From CAZVCJ01 sp964625745 (GTDB lineage Bacteria > Chloroflexota > Anaerolineae > VGOG01), in the NCBI GenBank assembly GCA_964625745.1, contig CAZVCJ010000032.1:1-31576 (forward strand): a DNA stretch of 31,576 bases. Direction: 5' to 3'. The translations under genes and the position numbers were made by a program. Shown here one piece after another: positions 1-9,979 of this stretch. Each line of letters starts with the position of its first letter. Position 1 is the stretch's first letter. Below the pieces are notes generated by a model. That model saw only the letters and a list, made by a program, of their open reading frames with translations. It searched no databases and was not told the DNA's origin.

Positions 1-101
1 TATCATTTGGAGAGCAAACCCTATGTCTATCCGGCTAGCCCTGCGCATTGATGAGCACTCTTATCTGGATTGGACTTTGGACAAATCCGGGGGAAGCGGT
101 C

Positions 102-200
102 AGAAACCAGGTTTTTTGAACCCTCTGCATCCAAAGTGTGCGTGATTGCCAGCATTTTCGATACCCTGAGAAGCACTTTTGAGCGAAAAACCTGGTTTCT
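102..200. repeat. Long inverted repeat element, copy 1 (glyQS leader)
   Basis: Arms AGAAACCAGGTTTTT (102-116) and AAAAACCTGGTTTCT (186-200) are perfect reverse complements separated by 69 nt. The pairing extends outward with TTTGGACAAA (76-85) against TTTGTCCAAA (206-215) and TCTGGA (64-69) against TCCAGA (217-222), so the whole palindromic unit covers about 64-222. The same 15-nt arms with the same 69-nt interval recur at 20167-20265. The element ends about 30-55 nt before the glyQS start, so it should lie in the transcribed leader. No protein in either strand here is convincing. Confidence 0.85.
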
Positions 201-254
201 CTCACTTTGTCCAAACTCCAGATCTGGAAATCTAACGAGGAAATGGGAGCGATC

Positions 255-3200
255 ATGGAAAAACCACTGACATTTCAACAAGTCATCATGCGGCTCGAAC
301 GCTTCTGGGCCGATCGTGGCTGCCTCTTATGGCAGCCTTACAGTGAGAAGGTCGGGGCGGGCACCATGAACCCGGCCACTGTGCTCCGCGTGTTGGGGCC
401 GGAGCCGTGGAACGTGGGTTACGTGGAACCCTCCTTCCGCCCCGATGATGGTCGCTACGGTGAGAATCCCAACCGTATGCAGATGCACATCCAGTACCAG
501 GTCATTCTTAAGCCCGATCCTGGCGATCCTCAGGAGCTTTATCTGGAGAGCCTCCAGGCCCTGGGCATTGACCTGGGTCAACACGATGTACGCTTCGTGG
601 AGGACAACTGGAAGTCGCCTGCCCTGGGGGCCTGGGGGCTGGGTTGGGAGGTCTGGCTCGATGGACTGGAAATCACCCAGTTCACTTACTTCCAGCAGGC
701 GGGGGGCATTGATCTCGATCCCGTCTCTGTAGAACTAACCTATGGCCTGGAGCGTATCGTCATGTTCCTGCAGGAAGTCCGTAGCGTGTGGGAGATTGAT
801 TGGGATGGCTACCACACCTACGGCGACGTCCTTCTCCAACCCGAAATCGAGCACTGTACCTACGACTTCGAAACGGCCGATGTGAGGCGCTTGCAGCAGA
901 TGTATGACCTTTACGACGCTGAGGCCAAGGATGCCCTGGCTCACGGCCTGGTCATCCCCGCCTACGATTACGTCCTCCGCTGCTCCCATACCTTCAACCT
1001 GCTGGACGCTCGCGGCGCTGTTGGCGTCACTGAACGGGCCAGGTACTTCGCCAGGATGCGCGAGATCGCGCAAGCCGTAGCCGAGACGTATGTGAAGCAG
1101 CGCGAGGAGATGGGGTTTCCGCTGCTTAGGAGAGTAACGAGGCAACGAGGCTACGAGGCAACGAGGCAGCGAGAAGTCCTCGTTACCCCATTACCTCATA
1201 CCTCATTACCCTTCTTACTTGAAATCGGGACCGAGGAGTTGCCGGCCGGCGATCTTGACTCTGCTATTGCCCAACTGGAGGAGGCCATACCCAAGTTGTT
1301 AGCCGAGGCACGGTTGGAGCACGGCGAGATTCAGGTGACGGGCACGCCCCGGCGGCTGGTCGTCTATGTCGAGCACCTGGCTGCCAGGCAGCGCGACGAA
1401 GAAGGATTGGCTAAGGGGCCGCCGGCGAAGATAGCCTTCGACAAAGAGGGGCAACCTACCAGGGCGGCTGAGGGCTTTGCCAGGAGCCAGGGGGTGGCTG
1501 TTGAGAGCCTGGAGGTCCGCGAGCTGGATGGCGGCCAGTATGTTGTCGTTGTCAGGATGGAGGAGGGGCAGCCGGCGGCCGAGGTACTGGCTACCCTCCT
1601 GCCCGACCTGATCGCCAGCCTGCGTTTTTCCCTCTCCATGCACTGGAACGCCACCAACGTAGCCTTCTCTCGCCCCGTCCGCTGGATCGTGGCCCTCCTG
1701 GACGACCGCGTCATCCCCTTCGAGTATGCGGGTGTGAAGAGCGGTCATGCCTCGCGCGGGCTCAGGCCGCTGCGCTCGCCCGAAATCACAATCCAGCGGG
1801 CTGAGGACTACTTCGTCCTCATGGAAGCCAACAGCATCGTGGTTGACCTGGAAAAGCGGCGCCTTATGGTCCGCGAACAGACGGATAAGCTGGCCGCCGA
1901 GGTGGGTGGGCGCATCCCCGACGATCCGGCTCTCCTGGACGAGGTGACCAATCTGGTGGAGTATCCCACTGCTCTGCTTGGCTCCTTCGAGCCAGAATAC
2001 CTGAAGCTCCCCCAAGAGGTGCTCATCACCGTGATGAAGAAGCACCAGCGTTATTTCCCGGTGGTGGAGGAGGCGAGTAACGAGGAACGAGAAACAAGTA
2101 ACGAGGGAAGTGCCGACTCGTTACCCGTTACCCATTACTCGTTACTCCCATACTTCATCGCCGTGCGCAATGGCGATAGCGAGCACCTGGACATCGTGCG
2201 GCACGGCAACGAAGAGGTGCTTCGGGCCCGCTTCGCCGACGCTGATTTCTTCTACCGGGCCGATACGAAGAAGCCGCTGGAGGAATTCTTGCCCCGTCTG
2301 GACACCCTCACCTTTCAGGAGCTGTTGGGTTCCGTCCTGGACAAGACGAAGAGGTTGGAACAATTGACTCCTCGCTTGAGCGCGATGCTCGGCCTCTCGG
2401 AGGCAGAGACGGCAACGGCCATACGAGCCGCTCACCTCTGCAAGGCAGATTTGGCCACCCAGATGGTGGTGGAGCTAACCTCGCTTCAGGGAGCGATGGG
2501 ACGGGAGTACGCTTTGCGCTCCGGTGAGGATTCTGCTGTCGCCCAGGCCATCGTCGAACACTATCTGCCCCGTTTCGCCGGTGATCGGCTGCCCGAAACC
2601 TTGCCGGGCATCATCGTGGGGCTGGCTGACCGGCTGGACAGCCTGGCGGGCCTCTTCTCAGTCGGCCTGAAACCAAGCGGCTCAGCCGACCCCTACGGCC
2701 TGAGGCGGGCGGCCCTGGGCATCGTGCAAGTTTTGGCCGGGGCAGGCATCTCCTTTGACCTGAGAGAGGGTTTGCAAGAGGCAGCGGCCCTGCTCCCTGT
2801 GGTCGCCGATGAGGGAGCCCAGGCTGAGACGTTGGCCTTCATCGTGCAACGCTTGCGAGTTTGGCTTCTGGAGCAATCCTTCCGCTACGACCTGGTGGAC
2901 GCAGTGCTGGCCGAGCGCGGCCACGATCCCTACCTGGCCTATCAGACTGTACAAGAGTTCGTTCCCTGGGTGTTGAGCGACAATTGGATGGATCTACTCA
3001 ACGCCTATGCCCGTTGCGTGCGCATCGTGCGGAGTTTTGAAGCCGAGTTCGAATTGCGACCAGACCGGTTCGTCGAGCCCTCCACCCAGCGCCTCTACGA
3101 AGCCTACCTGGCCTGCCTGGATCAGGTGAGACCTGGAAGCAACATCAACACGCTATTCACCGCCTTTCAGCCGATGATCGAACCCATCACCGCCTTCTTC

Positions 3201-3320
3201 AACGACGTGCTGGTCATGGCCGAGGACGAGGCGCTTCGGGAGAACCGTCTGGCCCTCTTGCAGCGCATCGCCGCCTTGACGGAAGGGATTGTGGATCTGA
3301 CCAGAGTGGAGGGATTCTAA
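255..3320 (+). CDS. glyQS: Glycyl-tRNA synthetase, fused alpha and beta subunits
   Basis: Charges tRNA-Gly with glycine in the cytoplasm using ATP. In most bacteria with this enzyme type the alpha (GlyQ) and beta (GlyS) chains are separate; here one chain of 1021 residues carries both. Residues 1 to about 290 are GlyQ, with the class II core LLWQPYSEKVGAGTMNPAT and the stretch WLDGLEITQFTYFQQ. GlyS begins near residue 317 (LPFLLEIGTEELPAG) and ends with the helical DALR-type anticodon-binding region (FFNDVLVMAEDEALRENR). I chose ATG 255, preceded by GGGAG at 6-nt spacing; an upstream TTG at 207 lies inside the inverted repeat. Two palindromic repeats are inserted in frame, one in the alpha-beta linker (about residues 293-318) and one inside beta (about 606-631). 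Both leave the frame open, so the enzyme is probably functional. Confidence 0.95.
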   Translation: MEKPLTFQQVIMRLERFWADRGCLLWQPYSEKVGAGTMNPATVLRVLGPEPWNVGYVEPSFRPDDGRYGENPNRMQMHIQYQVILKPDPGDPQELYLESLQALGIDLGQHDVRFVEDNWKSPALGAWGLGWEVWLDGLEITQFTYFQQAGGIDLDPVSVELTYGLERIVMFLQEVRSVWEIDWDGYHTYGDVLLQPEIEHCTYDFETADVRRLQQMYDLYDAEAKDALAHGLVIPAYDYVLRCSHTFNLLDARGAVGVTERARYFARMREIAQAVAETYVKQREEMGFPLLRRVTRQRGYEATRQREVLVTPLPHTSLPFLLEIGTEELPAGDLDSAIAQLEEAIPKLLAEARLEHGEIQVTGTPRRLVVYVEHLAARQRDEEGLAKGPPAKIAFDKEGQPTRAAEGFARSQGVAVESLEVRELDGGQYVVVVRMEEGQPAAEVLATLLPDLIASLRFSLSMHWNATNVAFSRPVRWIVALLDDRVIPFEYAGVKSGHASRGLRPLRSPEITIQRAEDYFVLMEANSIVVDLEKRRLMVREQTDKLAAEVGGRIPDDPALLDEVTNLVEYPTALLGSFEPEYLKLPQEVLITVMKKHQRYFPVVEEASNEERETSNEGSADSLPVTHYSLLPYFIAVRNGDSEHLDIVRHGNEEVLRARFADADFFYRADTKKPLEEFLPRLDTLTFQELLGSVLDKTKRLEQLTPRLSAMLGLSEAETATAIRAAHLCKADLATQMVVELTSLQGAMGREYALRSGEDSAVAQAIVEHYLPRFAGDRLPETLPGIIVGLADRLDSLAGLFSVGLKPSGSADPYGLRRAALGIVQVLAGAGISFDLREGLQEAAALLPVVADEGAQAETLAFIVQRLRVWLLEQSFRYDLVDAVLAERGHDPYLAYQTVQEFVPWVLSDNWMDLLNAYARCVRIVRSFEAEFELRPDRFVEPSTQRLYEAYLACLDQVRPGSNINTLFTAFQPMIEPITAFFNDVLVMAEDEALRENRLALLQRIAALTEGIVDLTRVEGF
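1131..1210. repeat. In-frame palindromic repeat in glyQS linker
   Basis: Several copies of (G)(T/C)AACGAG or close variants on the left are answered by CTCGTTAC-like and CTCATTAC-like copies on the right, giving an imperfect hairpin of about 80 nt. It encodes a low-complexity Arg/Glu/Thr-rich linker exactly at the GlyQ-GlyS junction. The same repeat family occurs at 2072-2148. Confidence 0.8.
2072..2148. repeat. In-frame palindromic repeat inside GlyS
   Basis: AGTAACGAG-type units on the left (about 2076-2105) pair with CTCGTTACC- and CTCGTTACT-type units on the right (about 2117-2147). It adds about 26 residues (EASNEERETSNEGSADS and on) between QRYFPVVEE and LPYFIAVRNG, two blocks that are nearly contiguous in ordinary GlyS proteins. 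It is the same family as 1131-1210. Confidence 0.82.
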
Positions 3321-3323
3321 GCC

Positions 3324-3352
3324 TTGCTAAAATCGGCTGATGGGGATATAAT
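3324..3352 (+). promoter_or_regulatory. Sigma-70-type promoter for the Doc module
   Basis: -35 TTGCTA (3324-3329), 17-bp spacer, -10 TATAAT (3347-3352). It lies just after the glyQS stop and 18 nt before the first gene of the toxin-antitoxin pair, whose SD AGGAGG follows immediately. This suggests the module is transcribed independently of glyQS. Confidence 0.7.
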
Positions 3353-3370
3353 TCAGGTCAGGAGGTAGCG

Positions 3371-3589
3371 ATGACCAGTGTGGTGGTGGAAAGGGAGAAG
3401 TTCTTGGATATGATGCAAGAATGGATGAGCATCCCTGGTGTTACTGAGAAGGGGAAGTTGGAGGTTCTCTTTTTGCACAATGAGGTAGTTATTCGTCCTC
3501 ACGACCCTCAGCGAGAGGAGTTCAATGCCTGGCTGGATGGTGCGATAAGGCGATACGGTGATGTGCTGGAGCGCCTGGCCAACTCGTAG
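3371..3589 (+). CDS. Small protein, probable antitoxin partner of Doc
   Basis: A 72-residue acidic protein beginning at ATG 3371 behind a strong AGGAGG. I do not recognise its family: it lacks an obvious Phd/YefM N-terminal signature. Visible features are a Glu-rich helical N-terminus (VEREKFLDMMQEWM), a short strand-like centre (KLEVLFLHNEVVIRP) and a helical C-terminus (FNAWLDGAIRRYGDVLERLA). The inference that it is an antitoxin rests on position: it has its own promoter, is followed 9 nt later by a Doc-type Fic gene, and has the small-upstream/toxin-downstream order usual for type II systems. Alternatively it could be an unrelated small regulator. Confidence 0.75.
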   Translation: MTSVVVEREKFLDMMQEWMSIPGVTEKGKLEVLFLHNEVVIRPHDPQREEFNAWLDGAIRRYGDVLERLANS

Positions 3590-3598
3590 GGGGCTTGC

Positions 3599-3994
3599 GT
3601 GCGATACCTCACCATTGATGAAATCTTTGCCATCCACGACCGGGCCATTCGGGAATATGGCGGCTCGCCAGAGCTAATGAACCTGGGCCACTTGGAAGCC
3701 ACGTTAGCTGCTCCTCGTCAGACAATGTTCGGCGAGGAACTTTATCCCAATGTGCTTTCAAAAGCAGCCATCCTGTTCTACCTGCTGATCAAGAATCATC
3801 CCTTTCTTGATGGCAACAAGAGAACGGCTTTTCTCGCCCTGATGCGTTTTCTCAACCTCAACGACTACACCCTCAGCGCCACCAACGACGAGCTCTACCA
3901 ATTCACCATTGACGTAGCCTCCTCCGTCTTGACCAAGGAGGAGGTTGAAGTGTGGATCAGGGATAAGGCAAGCAAGACGTCTTACGAGAAATAG
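3599..3994 (+). CDS. doc: Death-on-curing (Doc/Fic family) toxin
   Basis: A 131-residue Fic-fold protein of the Doc branch. The signature HPFLDGNKRTA (residues 67-77) matches the HxFxxxNKR form of Doc, where Lys replaces the second Gly of AMPylating Fic proteins; Doc of phage P1 phosphorylates EF-Tu and so stops translation. The N-terminal YLTIDEIFAIHDRAIREYGG is also typical. GTG start at 3599 behind GTAGGGGG. It is second in a two-gene unit with the 72-residue protein at 3371. Length is that of a normal Doc protein and nothing essential appears to be missing. Whether the chromosomal copy is active cannot be seen. Confidence 0.92.
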   Translation: MRYLTIDEIFAIHDRAIREYGGSPELMNLGHLEATLAAPRQTMFGEELYPNVLSKAAILFYLLIKNHPFLDGNKRTAFLALMRFLNLNDYTLSATNDELYQFTIDVASSVLTKEEVEVWIRDKASKTSYEK

Positions 3995-4053
3995 ACGGCA
4001 GGCTCTACCCGTAGCTGGCGTAATCATAAAAACTCTGAGGAGGTTAAATCAAC

Positions 4054-6819
<2,766 letters not shown>

Positions 6820-6847
6820 GTAGCTTTTGGGGTGAAACAAAGACCAG

Positions 6848-6888
6848 ACGGTGGCAGTCCCTGTTGGCGCGAGGGCTGCCACCGTTTT
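6848..6888 (+). terminator. Rho-independent terminator after ppdK
   Basis: Stem ACGGTGGCAG (6848-6857) with CTGCCACCGT (6876-6885), extended inside by CCC/GGG pairs, followed by TTTT. It lies 28 nt after the ppdK stop. Confidence 0.9.
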
Positions 6889-6901
6889 AATTGATGTCAG
6901 T

Positions 6902-6930
6902 TTGCTTTAGTGCGTTGTTTGTGATAAAAT
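6902..6930 (+). promoter_or_regulatory. Promoter for the HEPN module
   Basis: -35 TTGCTT (6902-6907), 17-bp spacer, -10 TAAAAT (6925-6930) inside GTGATAAAAT. It lies between the ppdK terminator and the ATG at 6968. Confidence 0.6.
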
Positions 6931-6967
6931 ACCAGTACCAATGGCTCAACCAAGGGGAGGTAATCCG

Positions 6968-7378
6968 ATGGATAGGGAATATGAGAATCCCCCCATTGAG
7001 GCGATAAGAACTTGGCAAGAAACGAGAGGTTTTCCTGTTCGCACCCTCGAATCTGAGATTCGATCGCTTGAGCGGCTCTACACTTTTAGAAGGCGTGCAG
7101 AGGTTTCGCGATTTCTTGAGAGGCATTCGTTTCTTGTCCCGCTATTGTTGGAGGCCTACAGTAAATTTGGGAATTACTTCGGGCCATACCCACGGGTCTC
7201 TCTTGAAGTCGTCAGAGATCCAGAAGTTCAAGGGTTAGTTGAACTGTTCGGCTATGTCGTGACCAGACTGACTCCTGAGGAAGCAGGAAAACAGCTTCAA
7301 AGATTTGACCAGGACTGGTTCTTGAATCAACTTCCTCAGGTCAAGGGACTACTAAACTTTGATGTGGAGTTCCTATGA
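6968..7378 (+). CDS. Conserved-looking protein paired with a HEPN gene, possible antitoxin
   Basis: A 136-residue soluble protein. I start it at ATG 6968, behind GGGGAGG with good spacing, rather than at an in-frame ATG at 6941 that has no SD. The N-terminal half is helical and charged (LESEIRSLERLYTFRRRAEVSRFLERH). The C-terminal half carries strand-like YPRVSLEVVRDPEV, then LTPEEAGKQLQRFDQDWF and a final LLNFDVEFL. From memory, this ending resembles unnamed proteins encoded next to HEPN genes, but I cannot put a family name to it. Its stop overlaps the HEPN start (ATGA), indicating translational coupling. It is probably the antitoxin or targeting partner. It does not show the GSxxxGxxxxxSDxD signature of the MNT nucleotidyltransferases usually paired with HEPN. 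Confidence 0.85.
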   Translation: MDREYENPPIEAIRTWQETRGFPVRTLESEIRSLERLYTFRRRAEVSRFLERHSFLVPLLLEAYSKFGNYFGPYPRVSLEVVRDPEVQGLVELFGYVVTRLTPEEAGKQLQRFDQDWFLNQLPQVKGLLNFDVEFL

Positions 7379-7752
7379 CTTTCTCTTGGGCTGACTATCT
7401 GATCGTGGCAAGGCATCTCACGGAGCACAGCACCGCAAGTGGCTATGCAGAAGGATGTCTGCGCTCAGCCATCAGTCGAGCTTACTATGCAGCGCTTAAC
7501 ACGACGCGAAGCCTATTGCGCGATCAGTGGGGAATCGAAGTGCCTGAGACTGTAGAGATTCATCGGTTTGTTCCCCACTGGTTCATGGATGAGGAAGATC
7601 CGGACCAGCAGGAGATCGGCATACTTTTGGATCGCCTTCGCGACCGGCGAAGGAAGGCAGATTACACTGATGAAATCACAACGGTGTCCTCGCTAGCAGC
7701 CAGGTCGTTGGTAGATGCGCAAATCGTGATTGATCGTGTCTTAACCTTGTGA
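7375..7752 (+). CDS. HEPN-domain protein, possible RNase toxin
   Basis: A 125-residue, mostly helical protein. AISRAYYAALNTTRSLL (about residues 37-53) is the first conserved helix of HEPN domains. The second motif region reads DRRRKADYTDE (about residues 93-103), where canonical HEPN RNases have RxxxxH; here the His position appears to hold Asp-Tyr, as in an R-x-A-D-Y subtype. It may therefore be a non-canonical nuclease or an inactive binding module. ATG overlaps the upstream stop by 4 nt, and a terminator follows directly. Together with the 136-residue partner it forms a compact two-gene unit with its own promoter, resembling a toxin-antitoxin module. Confidence 0.85.
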   Translation: MTFSWADYLIVARHLTEHSTASGYAEGCLRSAISRAYYAALNTTRSLLRDQWGIEVPETVEIHRFVPHWFMDEEDPDQQEIGILLDRLRDRRRKADYTDEITTVSSLAARSLVDAQIVIDRVLTL

Positions 7753-7759
7753 ACTCATG

Positions 7760-7779
7760 GCCGCGATTCCGCGGCTTTT
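7760..7779 (+). terminator. Small terminator after the HEPN gene
   Basis: GCCGCG (7760-7765), ATTC loop, CGCGGC (7770-7775), TTTT. A compact hairpin starting 7 nt after the HEPN stop and 14 nt before the next ATG. Confidence 0.7.
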
Positions 7780-7793
7780 CGAAGGAGCACATC

Positions 7794-8018
7794 ATGAGCA
7801 CGATAACAATTCAGTTACCAGAAGCCCTGGCGGAAAGCCTGCGCAGGGAGGCCTTACCGCCCGACGAGGCCATCATTAAGGCTTTGGAGTGGTGGCTGGA
7901 GAAGCGGAGGCAGGAGCAAGCGGAAGAGACCAAAAGAGAAAAAGAGGCTGCAAATGATGTGCTCTGTGAGGCTGCTGAGAAAGAAGCGCTATTGGCGGAG
8001 AATCCGAATCAGCACTGA
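7794..8018 (+). CDS. Small RHH-like protein upstream of dnaG
   Basis: A 74-residue protein starting at ATG 7794 behind AAGGAG; an earlier in-frame ATG overlaps the terminator and lacks an SD. The N-terminus, STITIQLPEALAESLRREA, has the strand-helix pattern of ribbon-helix-helix antitoxins. A second helix (PDEAIIKALEWWLEKRR) is followed by a very Glu/Lys-rich tail that looks like a continuous helix or coiled coil. No toxin gene follows; dnaG starts 19 nt downstream. It may be an orphan antitoxin, a leftover from the neighbouring module, or a small DNA-binding regulator. Family uncertain. Confidence 0.75.
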   Translation: MSTITIQLPEALAESLRREALPPDEAIIKALEWWLEKRRQEQAEETKREKEAANDVLCEAAEKEALLAENPNQH

Positions 8019-8037
8019 GTCCTGAAAGGCCATCGGT

Positions 8038-9960
8038 ATGAGCGTGGTTGACGAGATCAAACAGAGATTGGACATAGTCGAAGTGATCTCCAGCTACACT
8101 GCCCTGAAGAAGGCGGGGCGGAACTACAAGGGTATCTGCCCCTTCCACGCCGAGAAAACGCCCTCCTTCGTCGTCTTCCCCGACACCCAGAGCTGGCATT
8201 GCTTCGGGGCCTGCGGCACGGGAGGCGACGTCTTCACCTTCATTGAGCGGCAGGAGAACCTGGATTTCGCCGGCGCGCTGCGCCTCCTGGCCCGGCGGGC
8301 AGGGGTGAGTCTGAAACCCCACACCGAGGCCGATCAGGCTGAGGATAAGCTCAAGAAGCGATTGCGCGAGATCAACGAGAGGGCCGCCGAGTACTTTCAC
8401 AACTTGCTATTGAATTCCACCGCAGGCGAGACGGCGCGCAGCTATCTGGCCCGGCGGGAGATCAATCGGGAGACCATCAACAGGTTCCAGTTGGGCTACG
8501 CGCTCGACGATTGGCAGGCCCTGGGCAATCATCTGCAAGAGAGGGGATACCAGCGAGAGGACCTCCTGGCAGCGGGACTGATCATCGAGCGGGAGGACGG
8601 CGGTCACTACGACCGCTTTCGGGGGCGGCTCATCATTCCCATCCGCGACGAGCGAGGTGGGGTGGTGGGCTTCGGCGCCAGGGCGCTGGATGATTCCACC
8701 CCCAAGTACATCAACTCGCCCCAGACACCTGTCTTCGACAAGAGCGCCGTCCTCTTCGGCCTGGACCTGGCCAAAGGCGCTATCCGCCGGGGGGGACTGG
8801 CCATCATCGTCGAGGGCTACATGGATGTGCTGATGGCCCACCAGCACCAGATAGCCAACGTGGTGGCCTCCATGGGCACGGCTCTGACCGAGACCCAGCT
8901 CAAGCTGCTCAAGCGATTCGGCCAGCGTCTCGCCCTGGCCCTGGACGCCGACGCCGCCGGCCACCAGGCCACCTTGCGCAGTATGACCCTGGCTCAAGAA
9001 ACCCTGGCCGAACGGGTGGTGCCCGTGCCCACCCCTCGCGGCCTGATCAAATACGAGAGCCGCCTGGACGTAGACATCCGCATCATCACCCTACCCCAGG
9101 GTCAGGATCCCGACAAGGTGATCAGGGAGGATGCCGGCCTGTGGGCCAGGCTGGTTGAGAACGCCCTGCCGATCGTGGAGTACTATTTCGAGGTCATCAC
9201 CTCGGAGCTGGATCTGGATTCGCCCAAGGGCAAGGCGGAGGCCGTGCGCAGGCTCATGCCTATCATCCAGGAGATCGGTAACGCCGTCGAACGCACCCAC
9301 TACGTTCAGAAGTTGGCGCGCCTGGTTCGGGTGGACGAGAAGACGCTCTTGCAACAGGCTGAGGTAAAAGGTAAGGGGGCAAGAAGGTACGAGGAAAAGA
9401 AGGAAACGCCGCCGGACAGGGAGGGCTTCGCTTTTGGGCCGGAGGAATATTGCCTCTCAATCTTGCTCAGAAGGCCACAGTTACTTCATAGCCTGGATGA
9501 TGCGCTGCGGGACGTGGGGGCAGACAGACTGAATGTTGATGATTTTTCCCAGGCGGAGAACCGGGCGATATTCGCCTCCTGGCAAGAGAGTGTGAACCTT
9601 GAGGATGGCTTTGACATAGAGAGCTTTCGTGAGGAACTGGACCCAGCATTGCATCCTCGCTTCGACCTTCTGTTGGAAGGGCCAAGAGGTGCTCCACCCA
9701 CCAATAACGACCAGGCAGAAGAGGCCCTGATCAAGGGAGGACTGCGTCTGCGCCAGCGGAAGATTCAGAAGTTGGTTGAGGAGCTGCGTTTCCTCCAGGC
9801 GGACGCTGGAGAGCTGGGGGGGGCTGCAATTGAAGAGTATGGTCAGATGATGAACTTCTATCTTAGTGCCAAGTGGCGCATTGATAAGGCCCTGCATGCC
9901 AACTCATTCTTTGGACGAAGTGAAGCCAATCTTAGAAGAACCCCTGGACTTGTAGCTTAA
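8038..9960 (+). CDS. dnaG: DNA primase
   Basis: Synthesises RNA primers at the replication fork. The 640-residue chain has the N-terminal CHC2 zinc-binding domain (C34, H37, C55, C59), the primase core (about residues 110-240), the TOPRIM domain (IIVEGYMDV with E259; LALDADAAG with D303 and D305), and a C-terminal helical region that should bind DnaB helicase. In the zinc ribbon the last pair is spaced C-x3-C (CFGACG) rather than the common C-x2-C (CFGC); from memory this spacing is frequent in Chloroflexota. Start ATG 8038 behind AAAGG. rpoD follows after 19 nt, the classical dnaG-rpoD arrangement, without rpsU upstream. Confidence 0.97.
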   Translation: MSVVDEIKQRLDIVEVISSYTALKKAGRNYKGICPFHAEKTPSFVVFPDTQSWHCFGACGTGGDVFTFIERQENLDFAGALRLLARRAGVSLKPHTEADQAEDKLKKRLREINERAAEYFHNLLLNSTAGETARSYLARREINRETINRFQLGYALDDWQALGNHLQERGYQREDLLAAGLIIEREDGGHYDRFRGRLIIPIRDERGGVVGFGARALDDSTPKYINSPQTPVFDKSAVLFGLDLAKGAIRRGGLAIIVEGYMDVLMAHQHQIANVVASMGTALTETQLKLLKRFGQRLALALDADAAGHQATLRSMTLAQETLAERVVPVPTPRGLIKYESRLDVDIRIITLPQGQDPDKVIREDAGLWARLVENALPIVEYYFEVITSELDLDSPKGKAEAVRRLMPIIQEIGNAVERTHYVQKLARLVRVDEKTLLQQAEVKGKGARRYEEKKETPPDREGFAFGPEEYCLSILLRRPQLLHSLDDALRDVGADRLNVDDFSQAENRAIFASWQESVNLEDGFDIESFREELDPALHPRFDLLLEGPRGAPPTNNDQAEEALIKGGLRLRQRKIQKLVEELRFLQADAGELGGAAIEEYGQMMNFYLSAKWRIDKALHANSFFGRSEANLRRTPGLVA

Positions 9961-9979
9961 ACCGTAGGTAAGAAGGACG

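Noticed and set aside
1299..2045. A 248-residue minus-strand frame inside glyQS
   Set aside because: Antisense shadow of the GlyS coding region; its composition is explained by the plus-strand codons.
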